Shown here piece after piece: positions 5,811-14,786 of a stretch of DNA of 24,635 nt. A program made the position numbers and the translations under genes. The notes under the pieces are model-generated. The model ran no database searches. It worked only from the letters and a program-made list of their open reading frames with translations, and was not told where the DNA came from. Position 1 is the first letter of the stretch, and each line of letters begins with the position of its first letter. Source of the stretch: a virus; the IMG/VR virus record IMGVR_UViG_3300031825_000067, positions 1 through 24,635 of that record, one strand, 5' to 3'.

Positions 5811-8132
5811 TCAGTCCTGGGGCTGGTCGAACTGGTAGGCGTTGGCGATGGGATCAGGGGTGGCGGCGCGGCTGAGCACTTTGGGCAGCTGGTTGTTCAC
5901 CAGGTCCTGCATGACCTTGGAGCCCACGGGCAGCTCGGAGGCGGCCAGGAGGAGGCGTTTGCCGGCGGGGGTGGTGAGGAGGACCTTGGAAAACTTGGCC
6001 ACACTCCATGCACCCGCCGCAGAGACGGGGCTGAATCGCCCCAACTCCAGGAGGCCCACACCTGTTCCCATCTGGGCCAGGCGGTTGCCGGTGGGCGGGT
6101 TCTCAGCAAACTGGCCGGCGCGTTCGACATGGCGCATCAGCTTGGCCAGGCCGTTAATCTCCCACTTGTCTTGTCCCTTGAAGGCAACACCAGTGGCCTC
6201 ACCCATCTTCTCAAGGTAACCTGCGAACTTTGCCGGGCTGAAGACTGCGGACTGGTCACCACGCCCTGGATTTGTGGCCTGCTCCAGGGCGTTCTGCACC
6301 AGGCCGTAGCGCACGGCCGCCTGGCCCTTGGGGTCGAGCGTGTTGTAGAAGTTCTCCGCGCGATCCCCGCGGCCTACCTTCATGAACTGCCCGAAGATCT
6401 CGTCGGGAGTGGCAGACTTCAGCGCCGTGGCCAGGGCGCGGTCCTTGTAGGGCACCACCTGGGTCTTGTAGATCCGGTCGGCTTCACGCCAGGCCGTGGC
6501 AAGCTCCGGGCCGTTGGTCTTTGCAAAGGTCCCCATGTCCTGCTCCACGGCGTCCTTGATACGCTGGAGCATGGCCGCCCCCTCCTTGCCCACCACGGCG
6601 TTCTTGCCATTGTAGTAGTCGGCGATTCGGTTGCCCAGCGTGGAACGGAGCTGGCGCATGCCGGCGAAGCTGGTGTCCACGGCGGACTGAGGCGGGAGGG
6701 CCGCACCCACGCCACCGGGAGCACCCACAGCCTGCGCTACTACACCCTCCGCCCCTTGGGCCGGCTGGCGGTTCAGGTTGGTGGAGAGCTTGTTCACGAT
6801 GCCCAGCGTGGCCTCGTCAGGCAGGCCCGAGGCCGCCAGTTCGCGCTTGGCTTCCTCCAGGGCGCGCATGGTGTTGGTCAGGGGGACCTCGCCGTAATTG
6901 GCCGATAGCGCTTCCACCTTGTTGTAGGCGCTATCAGCCGAGAGCTTCCCCTGGAATACCTTCAGGTTGCCACTGGTCTGCATGATGCGGTTCCAGTCGG
7001 AACCCGCTGCGTCGATCTCGTTCAGTAGGGCCTGGGCACCCTTGCGGCCCGCCTTCGCGGCCTTCTGCACCTGGTCCAGGTTTGTCCAGCCCTGCGTGGT
7101 CATCTCCTTCAGGAGGTCCTTGGCGGTGTTGGTAGCTGCCGCCGCGGCTTTCGCGTCCTGTCCCTGGCGGAACGTGCCCATGCCAACGAGGGGCACATTT
7201 TCCAGGGCCACCTCGAGTTTCTTGGTGCCAGGCCCCCCGGTGGCGTCCCCCACGGTCGTGGGTACGCCGAACCTCTGGCCCAGTTGCTCGATCTCGGCGG
7301 CACCGGGCTTCATCACCCCCGCGGCCCAGTTGTAGGCCTTGCCCAGGGCGGGGAATACCACCTTCTCGGCGGCACCCTGCATCAGAGGCGCGGCAACAGC
7401 GGCTGCCGTGCCTGCCTTCGCTCGGTCCATGGGCGTGCCCGGGGTCGTGAGGTAGGTCGAAGCTCCGCCCACCACGGCGTTGGCCGCGGCCCGCTGGGCG
7501 AAGGGCGCGATGGTGGGTGCCATGGCCGAAGCGTCTGCAAAGACCGTGGGTGCCGCCTGGGGAGCCATGGCGGTCATGGCGGCGGCAGGCAGCATTTCGC
7601 CCGTGACCTGCGTGAACCCGGCGCCGGTCCCAGAGGTGTTCTTCACGGCTTGGCGGTAGCGTTCGCGGTCCTCCAGGGTCTTGATGAAGCTCAGGTACAC
7701 CTTGTCGTTCAGCAGCCCCGTGGCGTTGCCCGCATCGGCGGCCAGCCCTGCCACGGCCTCACCGGGCCGCTGGAGGCCCGCCAGCAGGTTCCGGGTCCAG
7801 GACTTCAGCGCAGGGCCCCCGAGGCGTCCGCGGACGGCGCCGTAGGCCGAAGCGTCCTCGTCGCTGGCCGGGGCCCACACGCCAGTCTTCGGGTCGAAGG
7901 CGTGCCAGCCTTCCTGCCCCTTGAACCGCGAATCGTTGGCCTCCTTGATGTAGACAGCGCCATCAGGGCGCTGAACCGTCTGGCTACCGTTGGGCAGGGT
8001 GAAGGGCTTCAGGCTGTCTTGCCAGTTGGTAGGCTTCACTGCCTCCACAGGCTTTCCCTGCATCCATGCGGGCTGGTCCGCCGTGGCGTCCTGTGAAACC
8101 GGCTTTCCCTGCATCCAAAGAGGATCGGCCAT
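5811..8132 (-). CDS. large internal virion / DNA-ejection protein
   Basis: 773 aa from ATG at 8132, which overlaps the upstream stop (TGATG); a GTG one codon earlier is an alternative. The N-terminus carries two copies of WMQGKPV (residues about 6-30). Long Ala/Gly-rich, weakly hydrophobic stretches (about 180-270 and 690-740) alternate with charged helices, consistent with a protein that leaves the capsid and inserts in the envelope during DNA delivery. Position matches gp16 of P22, the last ejection protein before the tailspike. No lytic transglycosylase motif was recognised. Assigned by context and composition rather than by a diagnostic motif. Confidence 0.65.
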   Translation of the reverse strand: MADPLWMQGKPVSQDATADQPAWMQGKPVEAVKPTNWQDSLKPFTLPNGSQTVQRPDGAVYIKEANDSRFKGQEGWHAFDPKTGVWAPASDEDASAYGAVRGRLGGPALKSWTRNLLAGLQRPGEAVAGLAADAGNATGLLNDKVYLSFIKTLEDRERYRQAVKNTSGTGAGFTQVTGEMLPAAAMTAMAPQAAPTVFADASAMAPTIAPFAQRAAANAVVGGASTYLTTPGTPMDRAKAGTAAAVAAPLMQGAAEKVVFPALGKAYNWAAGVMKPGAAEIEQLGQRFGVPTTVGDATGGPGTKKLEVALENVPLVGMGTFRQGQDAKAAAAATNTAKDLLKEMTTQGWTNLDQVQKAAKAGRKGAQALLNEIDAAGSDWNRIMQTSGNLKVFQGKLSADSAYNKVEALSANYGEVPLTNTMRALEEAKRELAASGLPDEATLGIVNKLSTNLNRQPAQGAEGVVAQAVGAPGGVGAALPPQSAVDTSFAGMRQLRSTLGNRIADYYNGKNAVVGKEGAAMLQRIKDAVEQDMGTFAKTNGPELATAWREADRIYKTQVVPYKDRALATALKSATPDEIFGQFMKVGRGDRAENFYNTLDPKGQAAVRYGLVQNALEQATNPGRGDQSAVFSPAKFAGYLEKMGEATGVAFKGQDKWEINGLAKLMRHVERAGQFAENPPTGNRLAQMGTGVGLLELGRFSPVSAAGAWSVAKFSKVLLTTPAGKRLLLAASELPVGSKVMQDLVNNQLPKVLSRAATPDPIANAYQFDQPQD

Positions 8133-9613
8133 CACTTCACCCTTTCAATCCCATCGGGGCCCTTGTAGTGCGCCCCGGGAGGGAGCGCGGTGAAGTCGCT
8201 GTCATCCTTCACGGTCCAGACCTTGCCGCTCTGGAGGCGGGGAGGCTGCGGCTTCGCCCCACCTCGAACCAGCACCTTTTCCTGGGCGGCCTTGGCCTCA
8301 GGGCTCAGCACCTCCAGGGGGGCACCGAAACGTCCCATGCCACGCTGGTACTGGTGCACCATCTCACCCTGCTTCCCCTGAAGAAGGGCTGTCACCTGTG
8401 CGAGGTTCGCCCGGCGGGCTTCCAGTGGCAGGTTGGGGTCCAGCAGCAGACGCATCTGGCGGATGCCTTCCTCTGTGCCTCCGCCTGACCGGTAGGCGGC
8501 CTCCAGCTCGTTCGCCAGGGTGGTCTGGGTGGTGTTCGCCCGGGCGATGTCCACGTTCCCAGCCGCCCCGCGGGCTTTGTTGATCACGGTGTTCAAGGGG
8601 CCCAGGCCCACATCCGGCACGCGCTCCAGAATGTCGCTGTACTCCGACAGGTGGCTCAGGGCCGTGCCGATCTTGTTCAGCGTCTGCGCCTCGGGCCCCG
8701 TGGTGAAGCGCTGGAAGGTGGTGGCTCGTTGCTTGTGGGTGTTGGCGTTGAAGGTGGGATCTTCCGCCAGCGCCAGTTTGTAACCTTGGGCCCGCGTTGG
8801 GTCCATCAGGTCCCGCCCCGATGGGTAGGGCACCTGCCCACCAAGGAGCGCGTTTTTGTAATTCTCAACGTCTCCTGTGCCGCCCCCGCCCATGCCCGCC
8901 ATGACGGTCATCATGTTCGGCTGGATGGTGGTGGCCTTCTTGCGGGCGGCCGCCGCGTCGGAGGGGCTGATCAGCTTGTTCTGCTCGTCCTGGTTGATCT
9001 TGGCTAGGGCGTCCTGCGCCTTGAATCCCACGGGCGCACCCACAGTCTGCTGGCCGGTGATGTCCGTGGTGACGGGCACCATGGCACCGCTGCGCTCCAC
9101 CACTTCGGGCTTGAGTGTCTTCAGCGCGGCGTCCACCGTGGCTGCCTTGGTGAGCACGGCCTTCCGGTTGTCCTGATTGAACTGGATGAACGGCTGGAGG
9201 CCCTGGGCGATGATCGGGTGATCGCGCATGACCACCTGCATGCCCTGGGCCCACTTCTCGGGCGTGTCCGCCCAGGCGGCCATCTTGCCGACATCCTCGT
9301 TGGCCGCCTGGATGGCCTCCCGGCGCTGCTTGTCCACCTTCCCCAGGGTCTCCTGGATGGTGGCGATCTCCTTCTGGGTGTCCATCTGCTGCTTCCGGAT
9401 GCCCTGGGCCTGCTTGTAGAGCCCCTTCCCCTGCGCGAGGTCCGCCAGCTGGCCCAGGTCACCCCCGGCCTGCTGGGAGAGCGCACGCATGGCGTCGTCA
9501 TCCTTCCGCGCCTGGGCCATGTCGCGCAGCTGGTAGCCCTTGGCCATGGAGCCCGCCACATCGATCTGCGGCACACGGTTCAAGATCGAGAAATCCATTC
9601 CCTCAAAAGCCAT
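8132..9613 (-). CDS. internal virion / DNA-ejection protein
   Basis: 493 aa, ATG at 9613 with AAGGGG upstream, three bases after the preceding gene. The protein is largely helical: Gln/Ala-rich coiled-coil-like segments at about 20-110, a Gly/Met patch near 240 (VMAGMGGGGTG), and a C-terminal tail FTALPPGAHYKGPDGIERVK. A tail of the form LPPGA-Y--PDG--R-K recurs at the end of phage ejection proteins. Length and place correspond to gp20 of P22 (471 aa). It probably forms part of the trans-envelope channel with the two neighbouring gene products; that role is inferred from synteny. Confidence 0.65.
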   Translation of the reverse strand: MAFEGMDFSILNRVPQIDVAGSMAKGYQLRDMAQARKDDDAMRALSQQAGGDLGQLADLAQGKGLYKQAQGIRKQQMDTQKEIATIQETLGKVDKQRREAIQAANEDVGKMAAWADTPEKWAQGMQVVMRDHPIIAQGLQPFIQFNQDNRKAVLTKAATVDAALKTLKPEVVERSGAMVPVTTDITGQQTVGAPVGFKAQDALAKINQDEQNKLISPSDAAAARKKATTIQPNMMTVMAGMGGGGTGDVENYKNALLGGQVPYPSGRDLMDPTRAQGYKLALAEDPTFNANTHKQRATTFQRFTTGPEAQTLNKIGTALSHLSEYSDILERVPDVGLGPLNTVINKARGAAGNVDIARANTTQTTLANELEAAYRSGGGTEEGIRQMRLLLDPNLPLEARRANLAQVTALLQGKQGEMVHQYQRGMGRFGAPLEVLSPEAKAAQEKVLVRGGAKPQPPRLQSGKVWTVKDDSDFTALPPGAHYKGPDGIERVK

Positions 9614-9616
9614 GCG

Positions 9617-10558
9617 TCACCCCTTGTATCCCTTGTAGGTCAGCCAGTTGTTGACGCCGCTGTTAAGCGCGGAGTTCCACCCTGCCGCGCCCGCCATGGC
9701 GGCGTTCCCGCCCACGGTGGCGGCGCCCATGAGGTTGTTGCCTTGGGTCGTGGCGTTCTGCTGGCCCAGCTGCGCCAGCTGGCCGTTGGCGGTCTGCCCG
9801 ATGCCGGCCACGGCGGCCAGCTGGTTGAAGCGGGTGTTCCGGTTGGTCTGGAACCGGTTGAAGGCGTTGCCGTACTCCTGGGAGCCGAAGTCCTGCCCGT
9901 AGCGGGTGAGGGCCTTGAGCGTCCCCCCGCCCAGGAACCGGCCTCCCGCCGCTGCGCTGCGCTCCAAGGCCTTCTGGCCCTGCTGCATGCGGAAGTCGTA
10001 GCCCGGGTCGGCCTGGAAGTCGGCCATGCCGAAGTCCCGGCTCAGAGATCCGAAGTCGCCCATCTGGGTGTTGTAGGTGTTGCCCGGTGGAATGACACTG
10101 GCACCGCCGAGCGTCACTCCGTCGGCCCAGCTACCACCACTCGGCCCGGGGGCGCCCCCGTTCGAACTTGGCTCATCCATGGATTTCTGCAATGCCAAGC
10201 CAGGCATGCGCCGGCCGCCAATGTCCTCGAACCCCACCGCCCCACTGGGGGACCACTGGCCCGGCGTGGGGGCCGTGGCCCCGCCCGTCTGGCCCAGGGT
10301 CCGCAGCTGCCCCGTGGCTGGCGCGGTGGGGCCATAGCCGGGCAGGCCCAGCAGGTAGGACAGCTGGCCGATGGCGGAGCCCCCGGCGTTTCGCCAGGGC
10401 GCCATGTCCGTGCGGGTCTGCTGGAATTGAGAATCGCTGATGGCGTTGGCCGAGTTGGCAGCGTCCCGGGCCCCGGAAGCCGCGGTGCTGGCGGCCTTGT
10501 TGCTGAAATAGCCGCCGACGACGGCGCCGCCGACAATAGCAGTTGCTACGGCACTCAT
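9617..10558 (-). CDS. gp7-like ejection / DNA-transfer protein
   Basis: 313 aa, starting at ATG 10558, which overlaps the previous stop (ATGA). The N-terminus AVATAIVGGAVVGGYF is a Gly-rich hydrophobic segment, followed by an Ala-rich helix and QTRTDMAPWRNAGGSAIGQL, a pattern common to phage DNA-transfer proteins (a Q--R-D--P-RNAG--A--QL motif before a glycine-rich body). The remainder is rich in Gly, Asn and Gln. Place in the operon matches P22 gp7, the first of three ejection proteins. Presumed to sit inside the virion and enter the host envelope with the DNA. Confidence 0.65.
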   Translation of the reverse strand: MSAVATAIVGGAVVGGYFSNKAASTAASGARDAANSANAISDSQFQQTRTDMAPWRNAGGSAIGQLSYLLGLPGYGPTAPATGQLRTLGQTGGATAPTPGQWSPSGAVGFEDIGGRRMPGLALQKSMDEPSSNGGAPGPSGGSWADGVTLGGASVIPPGNTYNTQMGDFGSLSRDFGMADFQADPGYDFRMQQGQKALERSAAAGGRFLGGGTLKALTRYGQDFGSQEYGNAFNRFQTNRNTRFNQLAAVAGIGQTANGQLAQLGQQNATTQGNNLMGAATVGGNAAMAGAAGWNSALNSGVNNWLTYKGYKG

Positions 10559-11373
10559 GCAAGCCTCCTTGCGACGGCGATGGATTGGCGATAATTCACG
10601 GTGATCTCCGCCCCTGGAGGGATTTCCCTCAGCGTCCTGAGGCAGATGCCTTCAGGGGCCTCGGCCATCTCCGCGTTGGGACAGGGGTCGTGGTTGGTGA
10701 AGCGCCCTAGCTGGGTACGCAGGATCCCAAGCCGGGCCGGGCCGAGCACCTCCCCGGCGGACCGCGGGCACAGGGTGAAGACGCCCAGCCCATGAATTCC
10801 CGAGGGCCGCACCTCCAAGCCCTGAAGGTCAACATCGACCCGGTCTTCCTCGCAGGTGACCTGCGCCTGCACCTGCTCCTCGGTCATGCCGAGTTCGGCC
10901 ACCACGCATTCATAGTCCAGGTGAGCCTTGAGCTTACCCGTGGCAAAGTTGTGCGGGCTCCACGGGCTGGGCACAAGAATCTCATCTTCCAGCGTCTCCA
11001 GGTCGCGGTTGCATGTGGCATGCACCGTGATCCAGAGGGTGTCGGTGATGGCGCGGCCGATCTGCTTGGCTCCAGCCTTCCCGGGGAACCAGCATGGCCC
11101 CGTGACCCGTTTGAAGTCCCCACGCTCGGTGAGCACCTCGATCTCGCCGTAGAGCACGAAATTCAGGTCCGCATGCCGATGCACCTTCCCGGTGAGGCAC
11201 GTCCCGGCCGGGATGAGGATCTCGCGCCCGTAGAGCCCGTCCGCGAAGTCATGCCGAATCGGGATCTCCACCTGTGGTAACTGCAACATCACGGACTCGG
11301 CCCCGTCGATCGCCTGGCGGATGGCCAGGACCGGCGGCGGCGTCAAGGGCCGGAAGGCGACGCGAGCTTCCAT
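10555..11373 (-). CDS. cupin-SET domain fusion protein
   Basis: 272 aa, ATG at 11373 overlapping the upstream TGA; the frame is open further upstream but reads through two other genes. Residues about 45-120 look like a cupin barrel (IPAGTCLTGKVHRH with metal-ligand-like His65/His67, then FVLYGEIEVLTERGDF). Residues about 186-264 have SET-domain hallmarks in order: SGIHGLGVF (191-199), GRFTNHDPCPN (223-233, matching NHS-x-x-PN), and EITVNY (256-261). SET domains transfer methyl groups from S-adenosylmethionine to protein lysines. The gene is embedded and coupled within the virion module, so a capsid, tail or host protein may be the target. No pre- or post-SET cysteine cluster is visible. Confidence 0.75.
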   Translation of the reverse strand: MEARVAFRPLTPPPVLAIRQAIDGAESVMLQLPQVEIPIRHDFADGLYGREILIPAGTCLTGKVHRHADLNFVLYGEIEVLTERGDFKRVTGPCWFPGKAGAKQIGRAITDTLWITVHATCNRDLETLEDEILVPSPWSPHNFATGKLKAHLDYECVVAELGMTEEQVQAQVTCEEDRVDVDLQGLEVRPSGIHGLGVFTLCPRSAGEVLGPARLGILRTQLGRFTNHDPCPNAEMAEAPEGICLRTLREIPPGAEITVNYRQSIAVARRLA

Positions 11374-11717
11374 CAGAGGCTCACCCCCGACCCGTGGCAG
11401 GTGACCTTGGCGGCCACGTCCGAGAAGGCCGTGATGAAGTCTCCGGCCTGGAGAATGTGGCCTTCGGCCTCGAAAGCTTCGTAGGTGCTGCTCGCTGGGA
11501 TGCTGACGGCCTTGGTGACCAGGTTCGAAGCGCTGGCGGATCCTCCACTGGCCACCAGGTGGATGGTCACCAGGCGGGTGCTGGAATCGTCGTTCGTGAA
11601 GGTGAGTTTCTTGATCAGCACCTTCTCGTTGGCCGGGCATGCGTAGAGCCCCGGCGTCGCCGCGGCGGCGTTGGGGAGCTGGGTGCCCTGGATGATCTTG
11701 CGAGGCTGGACGGCCAT
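11373..11717 (-). CDS. small beta-rich virion-associated protein
   Basis: 114 aa from ATG 11717; upstream codons of the open frame belong to the preceding gene. The sequence alternates hydrophobic strands (LYACPANEKVLIKKLTFTN, TRLVTIHLVA, then TYEAFEAEGHILQAGDFITAF) and lacks charged helices, indicating a compact beta-sandwich. Similar small proteins with AYEAEGH-L-AGD occur in tail or decoration modules of many phages; I recall the pattern but cannot name the family. It ends one base into the SET gene. Role probably structural. Confidence 0.6.
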   Translation of the reverse strand: MAVQPRKIIQGTQLPNAAAATPGLYACPANEKVLIKKLTFTNDDSSTRLVTIHLVASGGSASASNLVTKAVSIPASSTYEAFEAEGHILQAGDFITAFSDVAAKVTCHGSGVSL

Positions 11718-11725
11718 GGGTGCTC

Positions 11726-12355
11726 CTACAGGATTCGAACTGCCTTGAGGGCGTTCTCCACCTCGCCGAGGCGGGTGCGGAGGTTGTTGATCGTGGCGAT
11801 GGCCGCGTCTCGGTTCGCGGCGGTGTCCCAGCCGCCGGCAGCGGTGCCGGTGCCTCCGGATGGCGCGGCAGCGGCTGGGGTGGTCAGTGCAACCTGGGGG
11901 TTCCAACCGCGGTCCTGGAGGCTCAGCACCAGACCGGTGAGGGCGTCCACCTGTTGGGCCAGCAGGGCCACACGGGCGTCAGGTTCCAGGCTCTGCATCC
12001 AGTCCGGGATTGAGTCCACGGGCCGGGGGGGTTGCGGAAGATCATCAAACTCGGTGAGGACGTCCATGTCACCGGCAGGCGTTGAGATCGCCCCGCCATT
12101 TCGCGCGTAGAGCCGGGTGATCCAGGCCATCCAGGTCTGGGAGACCCTGAACCCTGGGACGAAATCGACACCGAATGGCGGCGGCGGGAGCTGTGAAACC
12201 GCCGCAGCGGCACGAGCGGATTCATTGGCCGCCTGCGTCACTTGGGTGGCGACTGCAGCTGCAGAGCTCGTGGGCGTGGCCGCCACAGCCGGGTCCAGCG
12301 CCGGGGCGCCCCAGCCTCCACCGGGGTCTTCGTCACTGCGAACGAGGGGCCGCAT
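11726..12355 (-). CDS. putative tail/neck structural protein, 209 aa
   Basis: Starts at ATG 12355, overlapping the TGA of the gp10-like gene. The N-terminal region is Ala/Thr/Ser-rich and helical (about 25-60), followed by PPPPFGVDFVPGFRVSQTWMAWITRLYARNGG, a W--W---LY pattern seen in phage structural proteins that end with a short coiled coil. The C-terminus (AANRDAAIATINNLRTRLGEVENALKAV) is heptad-like and could trimerise. In P22 this slot holds the tail needle gp26, but no sequence match to gp26 is evident; the needle role is only a positional guess. Confidence 0.5.
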   Translation of the reverse strand: MRPLVRSDEDPGGGWGAPALDPAVAATPTSSAAAVATQVTQAANESARAAAAVSQLPPPPFGVDFVPGFRVSQTWMAWITRLYARNGGAISTPAGDMDVLTEFDDLPQPPRPVDSIPDWMQSLEPDARVALLAQQVDALTGLVLSLQDRGWNPQVALTTPAAAAPSGGTGTAAGGWDTAANRDAAIATINNLRTRLGEVENALKAVRIL

Positions 12356-13776
12356 CAGTACCTCCCGGCTTCGACATCGAGGTTGGCGCCCAGCAGAATG
12401 GTCTTCACGGGGTCCGTGCCCCGCACCTTGAACACCAGGTCCCTGCCAAACCCGAGGCGGCGCCAGGTGGCACGGTGGCGATACTGGCCGAGCCGCCCGG
12501 CAGAGACCCACATTTCAGGGCCCCAGGTGGCCCCGCCGTCCCTGGAAATCTGGAGCATGACCTGGGGATCCACGCCCTGGCCTACGCCATCTAGCCCCAC
12601 GCCGGTCTCCATCTCCAACTCGAACTTGGATGGGAAGAGGTTCACGCCCTCCTTATTCAGGCGGGGCGCGGTGCGCTCCCACGCCAGGGGATCGCCGTCG
12701 TTGGAATAGGTCTCAGCATCCAGTTGGTAAATCCGGCCATCCGTAGCGTCCCCAGCCACCCACACGCCGTAGGCGTAGGTGCAGCAGGCCACCCGGGACG
12801 GGGTGTAGGCGCCGCTCACCAGCTCGGCCCGCTCGTGCCATTGGCTGGTGTTCAGGTCGTAGCACCAGGTGGTCTCCGCACCGGGTAGGGACAGGCAGTA
12901 GAAGGCATGCCCCCCCTCGACATGGGTCCAGGCGTAGGCTGCGGAGGTGTCCCCGGCCTCTTTGATCGCCCTCTCCACCGCGTGGTTCGAGATGCGCTGA
13001 GGCTGGAATCCGTTGGCCATGAGCACCTGGCCCTTGTCGCTCAGCCAGGCCACCGTGCCGGCGAACTTCTGCGCGGTGAAGGCCGCCGCGCAGCCGTGCT
13101 CGATAAAGCTCCCGTCGATGCGGCTGAAAGGGAAGTCGGCGTCGCCGGAGTTCCAGTAGACCTCCACGCTGCGGGTCCCGAAGACCCAGGCCTGTCGGTT
13201 GTTGGCCAGAACGCCCATGACGGGATCAGGAAGACCTTCTGCCACCCCGAAGTCCTGGCCATCCCAGGTGACGCCATCGTAGAGGCTGCTGATCTGGAAC
13301 TGCCCCGTACCGGGGTTGTTCACCAGGGAATAGCCGTCGATGAAGCAGACCCGACTGGCCCCCATGAAGAACTCACTGGTGATCTTCTGGAAGGTGCCGG
13401 TGATGAGACTCACCACATAACCCGAGGTCCCGTCCACCACCATCAGCTGGCTGCCGTTGTCCGCCATGTCCACGGGGCCGGCGCTGGTGCTCAGCGTCCC
13501 GGATTCGTGGGGGACCCAGTCCGGGGTCACGCTGTAGAGCTTGTTGCCACTCACCACGGCCAGGCGGCCCGTGCTGAGGGTGAAGGCCCCCCGGATGGGG
13601 CCCGCCACGATGGTGGCGAGGCGCTTGAGGCCGGGAACCATCGGAAGATAGCCGATCTCCGCATTGGGCGAGTTTCGCGACTCGATGATCTCCGGGTACA
13701 GGTTCACGCACCGCTCGTTCGCGGCCTTGAGGGACCGGAGGCGGTAGGTGGGACCGATGAACCCGGGGAAGCGCAC
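12355..13776 (-). CDS. gp10-like packaged-DNA stabilisation / tail protein
   Basis: 473 aa from GTG 13776, chosen because the upstream gene ends at 13779 and GGGAG lies just before; earlier in-frame codons fall inside that gene. P22 gp10 is 472 aa. The opening RFPGFIGPTYRLRS followed by ANERCVNLYPEI is the characteristic start of this family, and the rest shows repeated beta-strand blades (GYVVSLITGTF, QAWVFGTRSVEVY, AYGVWVAGDATDGRIYQL) compatible with a propeller-like fold. It closes the connector after DNA packaging and provides the tail hub to which fibre proteins bind. Family assignment is good; detailed contacts are inferred. Confidence 0.8.
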   Translation of the reverse strand: MRFPGFIGPTYRLRSLKAANERCVNLYPEIIESRNSPNAEIGYLPMVPGLKRLATIVAGPIRGAFTLSTGRLAVVSGNKLYSVTPDWVPHESGTLSTSAGPVDMADNGSQLMVVDGTSGYVVSLITGTFQKITSEFFMGASRVCFIDGYSLVNNPGTGQFQISSLYDGVTWDGQDFGVAEGLPDPVMGVLANNRQAWVFGTRSVEVYWNSGDADFPFSRIDGSFIEHGCAAAFTAQKFAGTVAWLSDKGQVLMANGFQPQRISNHAVERAIKEAGDTSAAYAWTHVEGGHAFYCLSLPGAETTWCYDLNTSQWHERAELVSGAYTPSRVACCTYAYGVWVAGDATDGRIYQLDAETYSNDGDPLAWERTAPRLNKEGVNLFPSKFELEMETGVGLDGVGQGVDPQVMLQISRDGGATWGPEMWVSAGRLGQYRHRATWRRLGFGRDLVFKVRGTDPVKTILLGANLDVEAGRY

Positions 13777-13778
13777 CG

Positions 13779-14495
13779 TCAGCTCCCGCTCAGAAATCGA
13801 GCCAGATTGGTGCTGGAGTGCCCGCCACTCAGGGGCACGCCGTCCACTTCCATCAGGGGCGTGGTCTGGTTGGCCCGCTTGACGGCGGCCTTGGATTCGA
13901 TGGCGATGTTCACGACCGCGGCCGAGGGCTCCCTGCCGTATTCCGGGGCCAGTTCCAACGCGAGGTTGTATCGGTACATCCGGGCGTACCCCGGGGGCAG
14001 GACCAGCTGCTGGTTGAGCTGCGCCATGGTGTAGGTCGGCAGGCTGTCCCAGACCCAGAGGGCCATGGCGTAGTTCTGCGCCGGGCGGGGCCAGAGGAAC
14101 ACCTTCCCGAGCGGGTTCTCCGGCTCGTAGTAGAGCTGCAGGGGGATGGCCGAAACGCCCTTGACGGGGATGTCGGCCCACACATCGTCCCCAATCACCT
14201 CAACCGGGTATTCCCCGGAGCCGATGAGCATGTAGGCCTTGTCGATGGCCACCGGCCGGGGGAGATCGAAGTCCCCCCCGGGTCCGATGGTGTGGAATGC
14301 CTTACCTACCGTGCAGGTGACGTCCACGCGGCTCACGCCGGTGGGGTTGGTGAGGTGCTCCAGGTTCAGCGTCTCGATGAGGCCGTTGAGGGCCTGGAGC
14401 GCGTCCCGGGCGGCCACGGCATCCAGGGCTTCGCCCGGGTTCGCCACGCCGATGAGGCGGGCGGCGCCGGTGATGAGGTCCAGGAGCGTGGCCAT
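13779..14495 (-). CDS. gp4-like head-completion / tail-accessory protein
   Basis: 238 aa, ATG 14495. The N-terminal part (ATLLDLITGAARLIGVANPGEALDA, then ARDALQALNGLIETLN) is the helical head-to-tail adaptor motif found in gp4-type accessory factors; the middle contains beta strands and the run PLGKVFLWPRPAQNYAM, and the C-terminal helices include LALELAPEYGREPS. These proteins bind under the portal after packaging and recruit the gp10-type protein, whose gene follows two bases later. Longer than P22 gp4 (166 aa) but close to related proteins in other short-tailed phages. Confidence 0.78.
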   Translation of the reverse strand: MATLLDLITGAARLIGVANPGEALDAVAARDALQALNGLIETLNLEHLTNPTGVSRVDVTCTVGKAFHTIGPGGDFDLPRPVAIDKAYMLIGSGEYPVEVIGDDVWADIPVKGVSAIPLQLYYEPENPLGKVFLWPRPAQNYAMALWVWDSLPTYTMAQLNQQLVLPPGYARMYRYNLALELAPEYGREPSAAVVNIAIESKAAVKRANQTTPLMEVDGVPLSGGHSSTNLARFLSGS

Positions 14496-14498
14496 GGG

Positions 14499-14786
14499 CT
14501 AGGCCTTCGCCGGGCGGCCGCGCTTGGTGGGCGCGGAGATCTCGCCGGTCATGGGCTGCCGGGCCTCGGCCAGGGCCGCCGCCAGGCGTTCCACCTCGGC
14601 CTGAAGCTCCGCGCACTTCGCGCAGGAGGCGGACTCCTTGGCCTGCTCGGGAGCGGGGGCCCCTTCCGGCGCGGGGGTGGCGCTCCAGCCTTCCTCGGTC
14701 TTGGCGGCCTCTTCGTCCTCGGTGTGGACGATGTGGTGCTGCTTGCCCTTGTAGAGCATCTTGGGGTATTCGGTGAATTCAGGCAT
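14499..14786 (-). CDS. small hypothetical protein with coiled coil, 95 aa
   Basis: ATG at 14786; the frame extends upstream but into the coat gene. Residues 1-20 look like a short folded start (PEFTEYPKMLYKGKQHHIVHTEDEE), then a Pro/Ala/Glu linker, a CAKC pair, a coiled-coil helix (CAELQAEVERLAAALAEA) and a basic tail KRGRPAKA. Small acidic/basic proteins with a KMLYKG start and a basic end are often found after coat genes of phages, but their role is not known. It lies between the coat gene and the gp4-like gene. Confidence 0.6.
   Translation of the reverse strand: MPEFTEYPKMLYKGKQHHIVHTEDEEAAKTEEGWSATPAPEGAPAPEQAKESASCAKCAELQAEVERLAAALAEARQPMTGEISAPTKRGRPAKA

Noticed and set aside
5736-10594. 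Long + strand open frames opposite the late genes (for example 5736-6908, 7284-8096, 9218-10594)
   Set aside because: They are antisense to well-supported virion genes, show the Gly/Arg/Val/His-rich composition of GC-rich shadow frames, have no RBS pattern and no recognisable domain.
11374-14181. N-terminal extensions of the cupin-SET, small beta-rich, 209-aa and gp10-like genes
   Set aside because: The open frames run upstream through neighbouring genes with nonsense composition; starts overlapping or next to the upstream stop (11373, 11717, 12355, 13776) fit the ATGA/TGATG coupling seen across the operon.
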